Positions 47,801-60,134 of a DNA stretch of 64,000 nt are shown here, in pieces. The position numbers and the translations under genes were made by a program. The number at the start of each line of letters is the position of its first letter. Positions within the stretch are counted from its first letter, which is position 1. The stretch comes from Papio anubis. Taxonomy: Eukaryota > Chordata > Mammalia > Primates > Cercopithecidae. The stretch lies in assembly GCF_008728515.1 (NCBI RefSeq), contig NC_044996.1:123327610-123391609 (forward strand). The letters run 5' to 3'. Below the pieces are notes generated by a model, which saw nothing but the letters and a program-made list of their open reading frames with translations, made no database searches and was not told where the DNA came from.

Positions 47801-49420
47801 CTATACCAGTAGTTTTCTAACGATATTCCATAAAACCTATAAGAGAGGGCTCCAAATGTTCATCCAATTAGATTTTGTCTTTTATAGTTTTAACTATTTT
47901 TAAATGAATAAAAAAGCAACACTTGCAAATTCTACAACTTTGGCAGGCACCAGTACGCTAATTTTTGTTATCAGGTTCATTGGGTTTCATGTAGCTCTCA
48001 GAATAAAGCTTCTCCTACCATCTCTAGATACATGCTCGAACTCTTGTAAATGTGTCATCAGGAAGACTATAGTTATATTATATCTGAGGGAAGGCAATTA
48101 GTTCAGATATGTGAATATTCAGTCATGTAAAATGGTACAAACAGGAACAGAACTTAAGCAAACGTTTGCCACACTCAAATGCCAAACAACGTTAAATACC
48201 AGTTTGGAACAAGCTGCCATCTTGGCAAAAGAGAGCAATAATAAGTACATGGGTGCCTCCTTACATTTGGAAAGTATTCTATCATTGACATTTTAGCATT
48301 TCTAGGATCAGTTTAATTGAATATTAAGTATACAAGGCAAGCTATTAAAAACTGGTTACCATGTTTCTCTATTCCTCATGTTTTCTGTAAGCTCGTATTA
48401 AAACTAGAGGCTCAATTGTGGGGGCACAACAACATCACTGGTGATAGTGTGCACTTCCAACTGATACCAGGAGGCACAAGATATCCAGTTGCCCCACTTT
48501 TAGCGATGCTATCATTGATATTAGGGTACAGGTGATATTGGTCTGCTCTATCATGAATTTCCCAATCAACCATTTACCTAATAGTTTTAAGCAGTCATTG
48601 ATGATAATTACCTAGATCCATCCTTTCATTAGGGATTTTTTTTTAAATAGATAGCTTCCTATTATTTATTCTGCATTTTTAAGCTGTGATTCTCCTGTAA
48701 ACAAGAACTTTTGTCAGCTATTAGATTACCCTGAAAACAGTCAAATTCAGAATGTAAGACAGTTTACAGGAAAAATACTCCAGTTTCTTCAACAAATAAA
48801 TGTGGTTTAAAAAAACAAAAATAGGGGGATCCCTTGTGGAGTACAACAGACATATCAACTAAGTTCACCTGTGAGTCTTATTTGGAGATTGAATCAAAGA
48901 CCAACTGTTTTGTTTTTTTAAGGACATGTTTAAGACAATCACAAAAGTTGAAAATTAACTAGTTATTAGCTGTTAATTATGGAATTATGATATCTTTTTG
49001 GTTGTGATAATAGTCCTTTCCGCTAGCTAAGCACTGAAGTATTTACTATGCAATGATATATTTTTAATTTGCTATAAAACGTTCTAGCCACCTCCCAAAA
49101 AAGGAGGGGTCTAGATTAAAACATAACCTCAGAAAGAAACATAACAGCAGAAAGTTGAGAGTTGTTGAAGTTGGGTTGATGGATACATGGGAGTTTATTA
49201 TTCTATTCTTTAATTTTGTATCACATTTTGATAATAAAAACTTTAAAGAAATAAATTCAATTGAGTAGATCCAGAAATAGGTGAGAAAGATAATAAAATG
49301 GCTACCATTTGCAATTATTCATCTGTGTGTGAATCAAGATCTTCTATCACTCAGTAGAATGCATAAACTTAAACTCAAGTTTGGAAAACAGCCTTCAGTT
49401 TACTTCAAAACACCACTTAA

Positions 49421-49717
49421 GCCGGGCGCGGTGGCTCAAGCCTGTAATCCCAGCACTTTGGGAGGCTGAGACGGGCGGATCACGAGGTCAGGAGATCGAG
49501 ACCATCCTGGCTAACATGGTGAAACCCCGTCTCTACTAAAAAATACAAAAAACTAGCCGGGCGAGGTGGCAGGCGCCTGTAGTCCCAGCTACTCGGGAAG
49601 CTGAGGCAGGAGAATGGCGTGAACCCGGGAGGCGGAGCTTGCAGTGAGCTGAGATCCGGCCACTGTACTCCAGCCTGGGCAACAGAGCGAGACTCCGTCT
49701 CAAAAAAAAAAAAAACA
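49421..49717 (+). repeat. AluY of Old World monkey type (AluYR-like)
   Basis: Low divergence, with ggctcaagc, gagacgggcgg, gccgggcgaggtggc and tccggccactg. Flanks repeat aacaccacttaa (upstream to 49420 and 49721-49732). Confidence 0.93.
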
Positions 49718-50012
49718 AAAAACACCACTTAAGGTATTTGAAAGAACATCATAATAGTTCTGGAATTGATAATGATAGTCTTAAAGCCTAGTTTCAAAAA
49801 ATGAGTGATATATCAACACAGTACAGAGATCAGATGGGTTATCATCATCGTGTCTTACATAGCACATCTTATCCTGACAGCATTAGAAGATGGCTCATTT
49901 CATCACCAAACATAGAAACACAATTGTCTCTAGAACTCAGAATTTCCTCCTGAGTAGAGGGGAGTCCTTTCAATGACCCAAGATTTTTACTGAGAATTCC
50001 ATTGTCTAACCT

Positions 50013-50194
50013 AGAGGTGAGAAAACTACAGCCAATGGGCCAGCCCGCCACACAGCCATACCTGTGTTGTCCACAGTTGCTTTCCCAGACACAATGGCAG
50101 AATTAAGTAGTTGCAACAGAGACCAGATGGCCTGCAAACCCTAAAATATGTATTATCTGGCCCTTTACCCAAAAAATGTGCCAATCTCTGGTCT
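50013..50194 (+). repeat. hAT-type MITE fossil
   Basis: Matches a common mammalian hAT MITE: 'gagaaaactacagccaatgg', 'cagaattaagtagttgcaac', 'cagagaccagatggcctgca' and 'attatctggccctttaccca'. The family name (MER3/MER58 class) is from memory. Confidence 0.75.
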
Positions 50195-51106
50195 AAATCA
50201 AAAGATGAACTTTAAGATTTGGATTTTAGAAGGTTAAAATACATGAGATGAGGGCAATACCTGTCTAAAATTAGAATATCAATATTTCATTAATATTTTC
50301 TGATTTGACTAAGGACAGAATTGGGGAGAAAATCAGTCATGCAATAACATTTTCACTATCAGTCAAAGTAACTGTGGAAGTAAAACAAAATAAAACCGAG
50401 CAGGATCAAAGCACAAAACTATTTGACGAATGTTATTTGAATTCTTGCATAGCTCTTTCATTGGTGAGTCTGTAGCTGTTGGTAGTTTTTGGACAGGCTC
50501 CTGATTTCACCAATGTGCTCTGCCTCAGGGTATGTCCATGTGGCCCATTGCTTTATGGAAGACATGGTTAGTCTTCCAACAGAAAATGCAAGCAAGCACT
50601 TGGAACAGAACAAGTTTTGCTGCATCTTTGAAAAGGAGGGAGGAGAGATTCAGAGTGAATTTGATAACTAAAACTTAGGTGTGTGCACACGAAAATGTTA
50701 GTGAAAGAGGAACAAAAAATCATGGCATGTGTTTTCTCCTGTCAAGAGAATGAGGAGGCAAGGACAAGAGCAGGGCACAGAAAGTCTCTGCTAACAACAG
50801 GAGACCTGTAGTCCCCTTCCCACTGGAATTTAGGAACCTTAGACTTGCTCTGAGTAGGCATGTGAGGGCCAGATCACAGATCACTTGAAACTAATTCACT
50901 AGTTTTCCAAAAGGCTTACAAAACTTGTGTGGTAATGGTATACATTCTGCAAATCCGGGAGAAGGGAATATTCTAGATTCTACTATTCCATAAAAATGTT
51001 TTATGTTATTATTTCACTAAGGCAGCATGAGTCTCTTTCCCCAGGATGGCACCCCAAAAGGCTAATTTAGGACTGAGCAAAGAAGATAAATGGGTCCTCA
51101 TTATAC

Positions 51107-51333
51107 CTTCAAGATATGTTCATTGGATGACTTGTCATCAGGGGACACATACAAACGGATGAACACAGAATTGCTGTATTGACCACGAAACGTTGCAAGT
51201 GTCTGCAGAAGGCTGAACTTTCTCTCTGACCAAACCCCTTCGGGGCCAATGTTAGATTCAAGCACGGGCCAGCGGAAAGGTGAATGCCGTAGGATGTGTA
51301 GCAGTGGCCTGGCATCTGCTTTTTCAATCGCTT
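51107..51333 (-). CDS. PHEX: PHEX exon 5 (about residues 146-221)
   Basis: 227 nt, the longest exon here. It starts two bases into the Lys146 codon and ends on a codon boundary after Lys221. Recognisable blocks are HILRHSPFRWPVLESNIGPE, the aromatic VWSERKFSLLQTLATFRGQ and the strand SVFIRLYVSPDD. The acceptor follows a ccctttcag tract. The donor is AAG|gtataa, weaker than consensus at +4 and +5. Two residues differ from the human sequence as I recall it: Arg at about 154 (human Lys) and Ser at about 214 (human Ala). Both are conservative. A 72-residue open frame over the same bases is an out-of-frame shadow. Confidence 0.97.
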
Positions 51334-52341
51334 CTGAAAGGGAGCAGATATGAAGAGAAAGTTAGAATTGCAAACTGGATCAACACACTAGAATTCAAGT
51401 GCATCTTCTCAAGACAAAATTCCCATAAGGCTCCAACTTAAAATTTCAGCCGTTAGGGAGTAGGTAAAAGAGGTGGGGTGAGATGAGCATAATCACAGAG
51501 ACAGAACTACCTACAATCCACACTTCGATGTGACTGTCTACATCTAGTGTTCTTGCCAGGACAGCTGACCAGGGAAACTGCTGGATATTCACTACAATAA
51601 ACATGGACTCTCTACATGGAACCCAGTCAATGAATAATACTTGGTGGGACTAAGGTACAACGCTAACTAAAGGAATGCCTCAATAAAGCCAATCACTACC
51701 CAACGAAGAAGTGATGCTTCAGATTCCTGTCTTTTATTGCTCTTTTCTAGCTCACCACATGATACCCCAAATCCTAAACCAGTTGACACACTTCCCACAG
51801 GCACTGGCTTCATCCTGCAATGGCCTTGAGAAGGCAGACTAGGTCAAGTGACCAGTATCTGTTCTAATTCCAATCAGACCCAAGGTGTTGAGACAGGGCT
51901 AAGGACCCAACAAAGATGCCTGTTAGGCTGACACAGGAACCTGGCAAGCCTAGGAATCTGGATTTCTCTAGGCTCTAGTAGGTGCACTCCCTCCCAGTCT
52001 CTTTCTCAAGCCAGACTTGGCCTGGCTTCTGGATTCTGGTTTCTGAATCAGATACAGTGGAGTTTGCCCTGCTGACTTTTTCTAAGTTTCTCAGGGAGTA
52101 AATGATACCCAAAGAATCCAACCCATATAAATAAGATGATTTTCTCCACCAAGCCAGTAACAACATTAACTAAGATGGGACTAGTCAAAATCCAGTCTTT
52201 GACAATCATTCCTTTAACACTTTTAAACATTAATAGAATTCTTAGTAGTTCTCTTCTTCCTCAAACAATATATTAAAACATTAATAGAACTCTAAAGGAT
52301 AGGTATGGTAAATATTTTATTTAGTTTTCTTCATCACTCAC
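51334..52341 (-). other. PHEX: PHEX intron 4
   Basis: 1,008 bp between exons 4 and 5. No repeat or other feature was recognised; it appears to be unique sequence. Confidence 0.9.
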
Positions 52342-52428
52342 TCTCATTCATGCAGGATGAATAAAGGATTTTGGCTTTCTGTATGGCTTCCGTGTCCCGC
52401 CTTCTACTGATCGATTTCTCCAAAAGTT
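52342..52428 (-). CDS. PHEX: PHEX exon 4 (about residues 117-146)
   Basis: 87 nt. It begins two bases into a Glu codon and ends one base into a Lys codon, so both borders have the same phase and skipping would keep frame. The translation reads LLEKSISRRRDTEAIQKAKI and ends with LYSSCMNE. Acceptor is ttcccag and donor is gtgagt. Cys142 (SSCMNE) matches a conserved M13 cysteine; in neprilysin the equivalent Cys143 pairs with Cys411, which corresponds to PHEX Cys406 in exon 11. No change from the remembered human protein was seen. It lies 1,008 bp upstream of exon 5 in the transcript direction. Confidence 0.97.
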
Positions 52429-53713
52429 CTGGGAAGGTTAAGAAAGGATTCATTAGTATCCACCCACATGTGCTGCCAAGTTGGAAGTCATTCGATAATC
52501 ACAATTCCAACCTCCAGAAAATTAAATATAAAGACAGACAACCCTGGAAAAGACAGATCTATCAAAGATATGCAGACAACAGAACAGATTCCAAGTTGCA
52601 TGAGGTTCAAACAAAAACAGTTTTACATTCTCTTATCCAGGGCACTCCTAACTCAAAAGAAACCAAAAGTTCAATTTCCAACTGAGACTGGATCTTCTAC
52701 AGGGGTCAATTTCTTCTGCCACCTACACAAAAGGAAACAGAATTCATTTGTTCAAGAATCAAAAATAACTGAATTCTGTCCCTTGTTCCAGGACCAAGTA
52801 ATATTCTCAACGGAGCTAATTTCATCGGGGTTGTGTTTCTTGAGATTTCTCCACAGCCCAGTCTCTCAGGGAGGTCACCCGGAAGAAATTTCCCATTAGA
52901 AGTTTTATCCAATGTTGAATAAACATGCTGTGGACATGGAAGAAGTTCTTTAGACAGGAAATGGAGAGACAAGATTGGAAAATCTACCGGAATTGCCTGA
53001 AAACTTGCCCATTTACACATGCAAAGTCCTAGACATCTAAAAGAGTCCGTGTGTATACAACGGTTGCCAGCACAGACATAGGCCCAACTGGAAAATAATT
53101 TTCTATTTATAAAATCACTAATAATAATGTTTGAAGGTAGAAAATGATAGTTGTCACTATTTCATTAAATAAGGAAAGAGGAAAGCCAGGACTCAATGAA
53201 AACAACCATCTCCCGAAAAAGAGAACGTTGAACATACTTGAGAGTATCAGTCTACCAACGTGAAGCCAAGATGAAAAATCCCTGTGGTGACTGCAGCACC
53301 AGGTCACTGCCTTCACCAAACTATGTCAAACTGCCTTGTCAAGGCATTTGGGGAAACAACCTAGCAGCCATCATAACCACAGTATAACAGATGTTCCTAT
53401 GATACTCTGAATAGCTTCAAGACACAATGTACAGCACTAATTAAATTAATACATAATTATATATCTCCTGAAGAGGAATCTTCCTTCTAAACTAGAAGTT
53501 CTACAGTTTAAAAAAAAAAAAAAAATGCAACCCAGAGCTCCTGCCCAGTTTTTTAAAAATAAGCACCTATACCTAAAACGAGTCCATATAACTAGATAGA
53601 TTCCAGTGAAATAAATTAAATTGGGTTGGATGTATTTTCAATTATTTCAGATTGTTTGGTGTTTCTTTCTTGTGTATCATCATAATAATAAAATCAAGAC
53701 AACTAGCCGCAAG

Positions 53714-54021
53714 TTTTTTTTGTTTTGTTTTTTTGTTTTTGAGACAGAGTATCACTCTGTCGCCCAGGCTGGAGTGCAGTGGCATGATCTCAGCTCACTG
53801 CAGCCTCCACCTCCCGGGTTCAAGCAATTCTCCTGTCTCAGCCTCCCGAGTAGCTGGGATTACAGGCACACCCCACCACACTCAGCTAATTTTCTGTATT
53901 TTTAGTAGAGATGGAGTTTCACCATGTTGGCCAGGCTGGTCTCAAATGCCTGACCTCAGGTGATCCGACTACCTTGGCCTCCCAAAGTGCTGGGATTACT
54001 GGCGTGAGCCGCCGCACCAGG
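53714..54021 (-). repeat. AluS-like copy
   Basis: Minus-strand dimer with an impure T/G tail. It is the first Alu upstream of exon 4, 1,286 bp away. Confidence 0.93.
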
Positions 54022-54869
54022 TTCCCAAGGATTTTTTAAAGGAGACTTTTTTTTAATAGACAAAAAGATCTAAAGCCATATCCACATATATTTCCATTCA
54101 AATCGGCTCCTGTGCCCTTCCACTATATTGCTTACACAGTCATTAGACTGTTTGGGAAACATACTTAGAAGTAAATAATCCAAATTTCATTTAGGGTTGT
54201 GATGATGTTCTGATGCTATAAACACTCCATGGGCTAAAAAGCATGAATGTCCTAAGGGCCAAACAAGCCACAGGAGCAAAAAGAACTAAAAGCATGAAAC
54301 ATTTACCTGTGTCTGCTCCCAAGGCGTGCTATCTATCACAAGGAGGGAAAAAGAGGACCAGCATATGCTAAATAGGGCAGTTGCAAAACACTAGCCATGC
54401 ACGAGTATCAATAATTCGTATATGTCAAAATTCTGGTTTCTGTACCAGAATTTGGCTTTTAAAACAGATTCGGCTATCACAAGTTCCTTGTCATACCCTT
54501 TTCCTTCTCTTCTTTCCTTCTCTCTGAGCCCAGGCAGACAGGAGAGCATTGATATGCAGACAGTGATGTGGCAATCAGTTGACAACATCCATTTTACGTA
54601 TCTCTGCATGTGAATTAGCAGTAAGAAGAACAAAATGTAGCCTGGAGAGTTAATGAGTAGAAAACAAAGCCTGCCTACCACAAGTAATTACTCAAGTTAT
54701 TAAAATGTCCCCAAAGCATTGAGAAAGGCTCATGGGTCACCCATACAGGGGCATTCCAATCATAGCCTGTGTTGTTTCTTGGAGGATTTCTCAATCCCCA
54801 ACCCACCCCACCCAGGTATTTCTTACCACCTTACAACCGCAAAGGACAACTGCAGTTCGTAAAACTGCA

Positions 54870-55170
54870 GGCCAGGCACGGTGGCTCATGCCTGTAATTC
54901 CAGCACTTCGGGAGGCCGAGGCGGGCAGATCACGCGGTCAGGAGTTTGAGACAAGCCTGGACAATATAGTGAAACCCCGCCTCTAGTAATAATACAAAAA
55001 TTAGCTGGGCATGGAGACGCACACCTGTAGTCCCAGCTACTCGGGAGGCTGAGGCAGGAGAATTGCTTGAACCCGAGAGGTAGAGGTTGCAGTGAGTCAA
55101 GATCTCGCCACTGCACTCCAGCCTGGGTGACAGAGTGAGACTGTATTTCAAAAAATAAAATAAAATAAAA
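54870..55170 (+). repeat. AluS-like copy
   Basis: Dimer ending in an AAAAT-repeated tail. Confidence 0.93.
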
Positions 55171-55319
55171 ATACTATAGCACAGCAAACCTCAGACTTTA
55201 AAATTGGTTTGAGAAGTTCTTCTGATCATCAAATTTGAAAACTAAGTATGTTTCTTCTCACTATGCTCCATCAAATAAAAAAAAAATTTTTTTTAAAGGC
55301 AACATAATAGACATGTGGG

Positions 55320-55555
55320 GGGGTGCTTTGGAATCACACAGACATGGGTTCCAGCTGCAGCTTGCTGCAACTTGCTAGCTGGAATTCTAGCGAGTTATTT
55401 AATCTCTCTAAGCCCCAGTTCCTTAATCTGTAAAGTCAAATAATAAGAGTACATGCTTCCCAGGATTGTGCTGAGGATTTAAAATTTTTAAATGCACAGA
55501 AAGCCCCCATCTCGGTGCCTGGGCACATGATAACGGGGATCAATAAGTGGTGACT
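55320..55555 (+). repeat. MIR element
   Basis: Almost complete sense MIR: 'gctttggaatcacacagaca', 'gagttatttaatctctctaa', 'ccttaatctgtaaagtcaaa' and 'ttgtgctgaggatttaaaat'. Confidence 0.85.
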
Positions 55556-56395
55556 TAAACAGGATTACAGGCAGAATTAGCCCTATACAAAACTGTCAAG
55601 TAATCAAGCTTGTTTCCAGTGCTTCCTCCATAATTGTTTTTGTTCTCTTGCTTGCTTCTCAGGATATTGGTGGCCAAAGGACTTACGCTAACCTAAGATA
55701 CTGCCAGGCTGTGTGTAGGACTATTTCACAAACTGGACCTGCTCTAGCCACCTTGCAAAGCCCCATGCTCTCAACATTTCCTCTGCTTCTATAGTAGAGG
55801 CAGTTCTAAATGGGGAGACATATTTTGCAATCAGTGTTAACCTCCAAAAATATTTTGCTCACATTCTTCATCTTGGACAACAAAGCATTTTTTTTTTTTA
55901 TGTAAACTTTTTCAATGAAAGTACAGAAAAGTACACAAATAATACAACACACAGAAAAGTACACAGATCATAATGTGAAGAATGTTCACAAAGTTAACAT
56001 GCTTAAGTAACCAGCATTATTAATTACTGGAACCCCAGAAGCCCCGTGTGCTCCCTTCCAATCACTACCCCCAACCAAGAAAACTAACATCCTCTATGGT
56101 AAAATACTTATTCAAGTCTATATCACATATTTATAGAGCAATCTACCTTTTTGTTATTGTTTTGTAGAAGCGTTTTCTATATTCTACATACAAGTCCTTT
56201 TTGAATATATTATAAAATATCCCCTATTACATAGACTTCATTTTTAATGGTATCTTGTAATAAACTGAAATCATTTAATTTAGTTCAGCTTGTCCATTTT
56301 TCTCCTCCATGGTTATCACATGTAACCATGTCCTGTTCAAGAAATCTCTGCCTATCCCAAACTCAGAAGACAGTTTACATTTTCTTTTCTTTTTC

Positions 56396-57009
56396 TTTCT
56401 TTTTTTTTTTTTTTTTTTAAGATGGAGTCTTGCTCTGTCGCCCAGGCTGGAGTGCAGTGGCTCCATCTCAGCTCACTGAAATCTCCACCTCCCAGGTTCA
56501 CGAGATTCTCCTGCCTCAGCCTCCCAAGTAGCTGGGATTACAGACATGTGCCACCACACCCGGCTATTTTTTGTTTTTTTTGTTTTTGTTTGTTTGTTTT
56601 GAGACGGAGTCTCGTTCTGTCACCAGGTTGGAGTACAGTGGCACGATCTTGGCTCACTGCAACCTCCGCCTCCCGGGTTCAAGAGATTCTCCTGCCTCAG
56701 CCTCCCGAGTAGCTGGGACTACAGGCATGCGCCACCATGCCCGGCTAATTTTTTGTATTATTAGTAGAGGTGGGGTTTCACCATGTTAGCCAGGCTGGTC
56801 TCGAACTCCTGACTTCAGGTGATCCACCTGCCTCAGCCTCCCAAACTGCTGGGATTACAGGCATGAGCCACCACGCCCAGCTTGTATTTTTAGTAGAGAT
56901 GGGGTTTCACCATGTTGGTCAGGCTGGTCTCCAACTCCTGACCTCCGGTGATCCACCCACCTCATCCTCCCAAAGTGCTGGGATTACAGGCATGAGCCAC
57001 TGCGCCCAG
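56396..57009 (-). repeat. Alu interrupted by another Alu (outer copy)
   Basis: Outer minus-strand Alu is split: 56396-56571 and 56883-57009. The two halves join at the middle A-rich linker. Target duplication agtttacattttctt on both sides of the whole block. Confidence 0.9.
56572..56882 (-). repeat. Inner Alu, nested in the outer Alu
   Basis: Full minus-strand dimer inserted in the T-rich linker of the outer copy, in the same orientation. It is less diverged than the outer copy. Confidence 0.9.
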
Positions 57010-57254
57010 TGATAGTTTACATTTTCTTCTAAAATCTTTATTGTTTCACATTTAGATCTACAGTCCACCTAAAATTTGTTTTTGACCACAGTGTGGACAA
57101 CCATGCCTTTGTAACACAAGCCTAGTCTCAAAGGGGATGAAACATGTGAGAATTTTAATAATAAAGATATTTTTGGTCATTGGGCCTCAAATAGTATCAC
57201 CAAGAAATACTGTTGGTATGAAACACTGGCATTAACAACGGCTATACTCCATTA

Positions 57255-57362
57255 GATTGAATACTCTTTTGGGCAGGGGCTGGGTCACATTCATGTTTGA
57301 ACACCCAGGACCCAGAGTTTGGCATGGTTGGTGCTTAGTTAATGTTCGCTGAGTTGAATTCC
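57255..57362 (+). repeat. L2 3' end fragment
   Basis: Pattern 'gggcaggggctgggtcacat', 'cacccaggacccagagtttg' and 'gcttagttaatgttcgctga' near the L2 tail. Confidence 0.7.
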
Positions 57363-58142
57363 TGACAAGGAAAGTCTGAGAGAGACTTTCATCCAGTTGA
57401 AAAAGAACTATGAGAAAGAAGCTGGACTACTTTTATTATTTCTTTTTACAATCAGCAATGCCCTGATCATACTAACACCACAATCTCTTTTTTTCACATC
57501 TCAGTCCCTATATCATACAATGCAATCCAAGACTTCATTCATCTGTTTTCATGAATGCCAGTTTTAAGGGTACCTAAGTTTTATTTTCATCAATTGTCTC
57601 AGCTTTATCATCCATTCCCAATGCCCTGCTCTTCTATACTGGGGAGAAAAAAAATACTTAGTTATGCTCGGAAGCTGAAGGAGGACTATCAATCCTCACT
57701 CAATTCAATTCTGCTGCTCAGACAGGACATTTATTGAGTGCTCTAGAATACAAAAAGGAAATTCCAAAGGAAGGATGAGGCCTTTGAGGATTTTATAGTA
57801 CCCTGCTTAGTCAAGAGTTCATAACAGCCATCTGGAGCTCAGGCCAATCATTTAAAGTTTCTACAATATCTAAGACATATCCACCTAATACATTTCTCAA
57901 AAACTCCACATATGCAGTTTTAGGTCTGTGAGCAACAACCTACCAAGAACCTTGATGCTGAGCTGACATTTGAATGAAGTGGCTCAGGAGCACAGGAACT
58001 CTTAAAAAGCACCCTCCTTTGTGTTCTTTCTCCTGACCCTACAATATTTCCATGTGCCTATTCTAAAAGGGGTCCTCTGGCTACTTGCTAAGAGAACAGT
58101 GAATCCCAGAGCCATTTGCTTGATTTGCTTAATAGGTACTTT

Positions 58143-58462
58143 CAGAGACAGGGTCTTATGTGTCACCCAGAGTGGAGAACAGGCATAATCAAAGCTCAAT
58201 GAAGCCTCAACCTCCTGGGCTCAAGTCATCCTCTCGCCTCAACCTCCTGGGCTCAAGTCATCCTCTCACCTCAACCTCCCAAGTAGCTAGGACTACAGGT
58301 GCACACCACCATGCCGTGGCTAATTGTTTTATTTTTATTTTTGTAGAGATGGGGGTCTCGCTATATTGCCCAGGCTGGTCTTGAACTCCTGGCCTCAAGT
58401 GATCCTCCCAACTCAGCCTCCCATAGCACTGGGATTACAGGCATGAGCCACTACACCTAGCC
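58143..58462 (-). repeat. AluJ-like copy with a 32-bp tandem duplication
   Basis: Old minus-strand Alu. The unit at 58205-58236 is repeated at 58237-58268 with one mismatch. Confidence 0.9.
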
Positions 58463-59727
58463 AGCAATTGCATTCTAAAATCTTCACATCAACGTCACCA
58501 AGGTAAATTCTCAATTTCGGGCAGATTACGGTAACATTTCTCTTTTGGAAATTAGAGGGAGTGCCCTCTGATTCTGGTGAAAGAAAGAACATGGAAAATT
58601 AAAACTCTGGAAAACCAAATCTATACTTTAAGCTTCCACATCTACATAATGAACAGGATGTTCTCTAGACCCACACTTTTTAAAAACTTACTATATCATG
58701 GCCTGCTTTCACCTTTGGTGGTACTTAAAAACTACCTTTGGATGGTCTACGGTTGAATGTTGCCTCTAATCCTACTATTTTTAGCCCTTGTTGATTTTCT
58801 AGGCTACAGATTTCAATTTGGTTTCCAGGCTCCTCAGTTTATTTACTATACTGAAAATTTTCATTTTTCTAACTCACACTGCGTGGGTATTAAAGGTATT
58901 AAACCCTTACGCAGTTAAACCTGCAGACTCTAAATCAGCTTGCAAAGCTTGTTGTTATTCTCATTAAAAAATAAAATTCAAGTTAACTAAGTCATGGTCC
59001 GTGGATCCTGTAACTCTCATATACTTTCACACGAATTGTGTGACGCTCAGCTTGGCGGTTCCTCAGCCCCACGGCCAGTCAAGCATAGGATTAACTGAAT
59101 CTGTTTGACATACTGAAAAGCCAATAAGAGTTGATATTTCTCATTCCTCTAGAAAACTCCCACCTAAATATAGGGATAGAAGCTGTCAGAATTATTTTCT
59201 CTGTTCATTTTTTATGATCATCTTATAAATGATAATTGTTGATTAAGCATCAGCTTAAGAAAAAGGTGCAGAGATGATTTTAAGGAGATTAATATCCTTT
59301 AAATCAATCTAAATCATGGGTTACCAAATAACACAAAAATGTCCCCTTTTAACACAAAAGACCTCTTTGTCCATAATGAAATTAATTATATAAAATTGCT
59401 AGATACTACAAAACTCTAACAGAAGGTAACTCTTTTATTATGTTCACTTATAAGTGAATTTGTAAGAATTATAATTATCAAGGTTAGACTTCAAAATAAT
59501 TTCAATTTTAGCATTATTCTTTGATAGCATAGCATTACAATGAATCTGCCAATCTGATGTTTTAACTCAATATAAATAGCTTTCCTATTTAGATATTTTG
59601 TATCTTAGCAGATCATTCCATGTAAGGTCTGTGCCAAACTTGAGGTTTAAAATACATCTATCCTCAGTTTTTTCATATCACATTTTTACTACTAACTCTA
59701 ATTATATATATTTTTTCTCCCTCCTAT

Positions 59728-60015
59728 TTCTTTTGAGACAGTCTCACTCTGTCGCCCAGGCTGGAGTGCAGTGGCATGATCTCAGCTCACTGCAACCTGT
59801 GCCTCCCGGGTTCAAGCTATTCTTTGCTTCAACCTCATGAATAGCTGGGATTACAGGCACTTGCCACCACGCCCAGCTAATTTTTTTGTGTTTTTAGTAG
59901 AGTCAGGATTTCACCACATTGGCCAGGCTGGTCTCAAACTCCTGGCCTCAAGTGACCTGCCTGCCTTGGCCTCCCAAAGTGCTGGGGTTACAGATGTGAG
60001 CCACCACACCTGGCC
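59728..60015 (-). repeat. AluS-like copy
   Basis: Minus-strand dimer with little tail. Flanks 'ctcctatttc' and 'ctcctatttt' suggest the target duplication. Confidence 0.92.
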
Positions 60016-60134
60016 TCTAACTCCTATTTTATCCATCTTAACGTTACAAGGAAAAAGCCATGTGTGTTTATATACTCCCTGCAATGGTCCTTCCTGAACA
60101 ATCCTAAGACATCCAAGGACCAGTAATGACAGTG

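Larger units (their letters stand above)
37724..51106 (-). other. PHEX: PHEX intron 5
   Basis: 13,383 bp between exons 5 and 6. The first 9 kb is mostly L1 with nested Alus. The stretches 40570-41740, 46430-47630, 47810-49400, 49740-50010 and 50200-51106 show no repeat family or gene that I recognise. Confidence 0.9.
55885..57130 (-). mobile_element. Old L1 fragments, split by an Alu pair
   Basis: Antisense L1 text: 'gaaatctctgcctatcccaa' before the Alus and 'aaatctttattgtttcacat', 'ctacagtccacctaaaattt' after them. The left part (55885-56260, with 'accccagaagccccgtgtgc') also resembles old L1 or HAL1. Subfamily not assigned. Confidence 0.65.
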
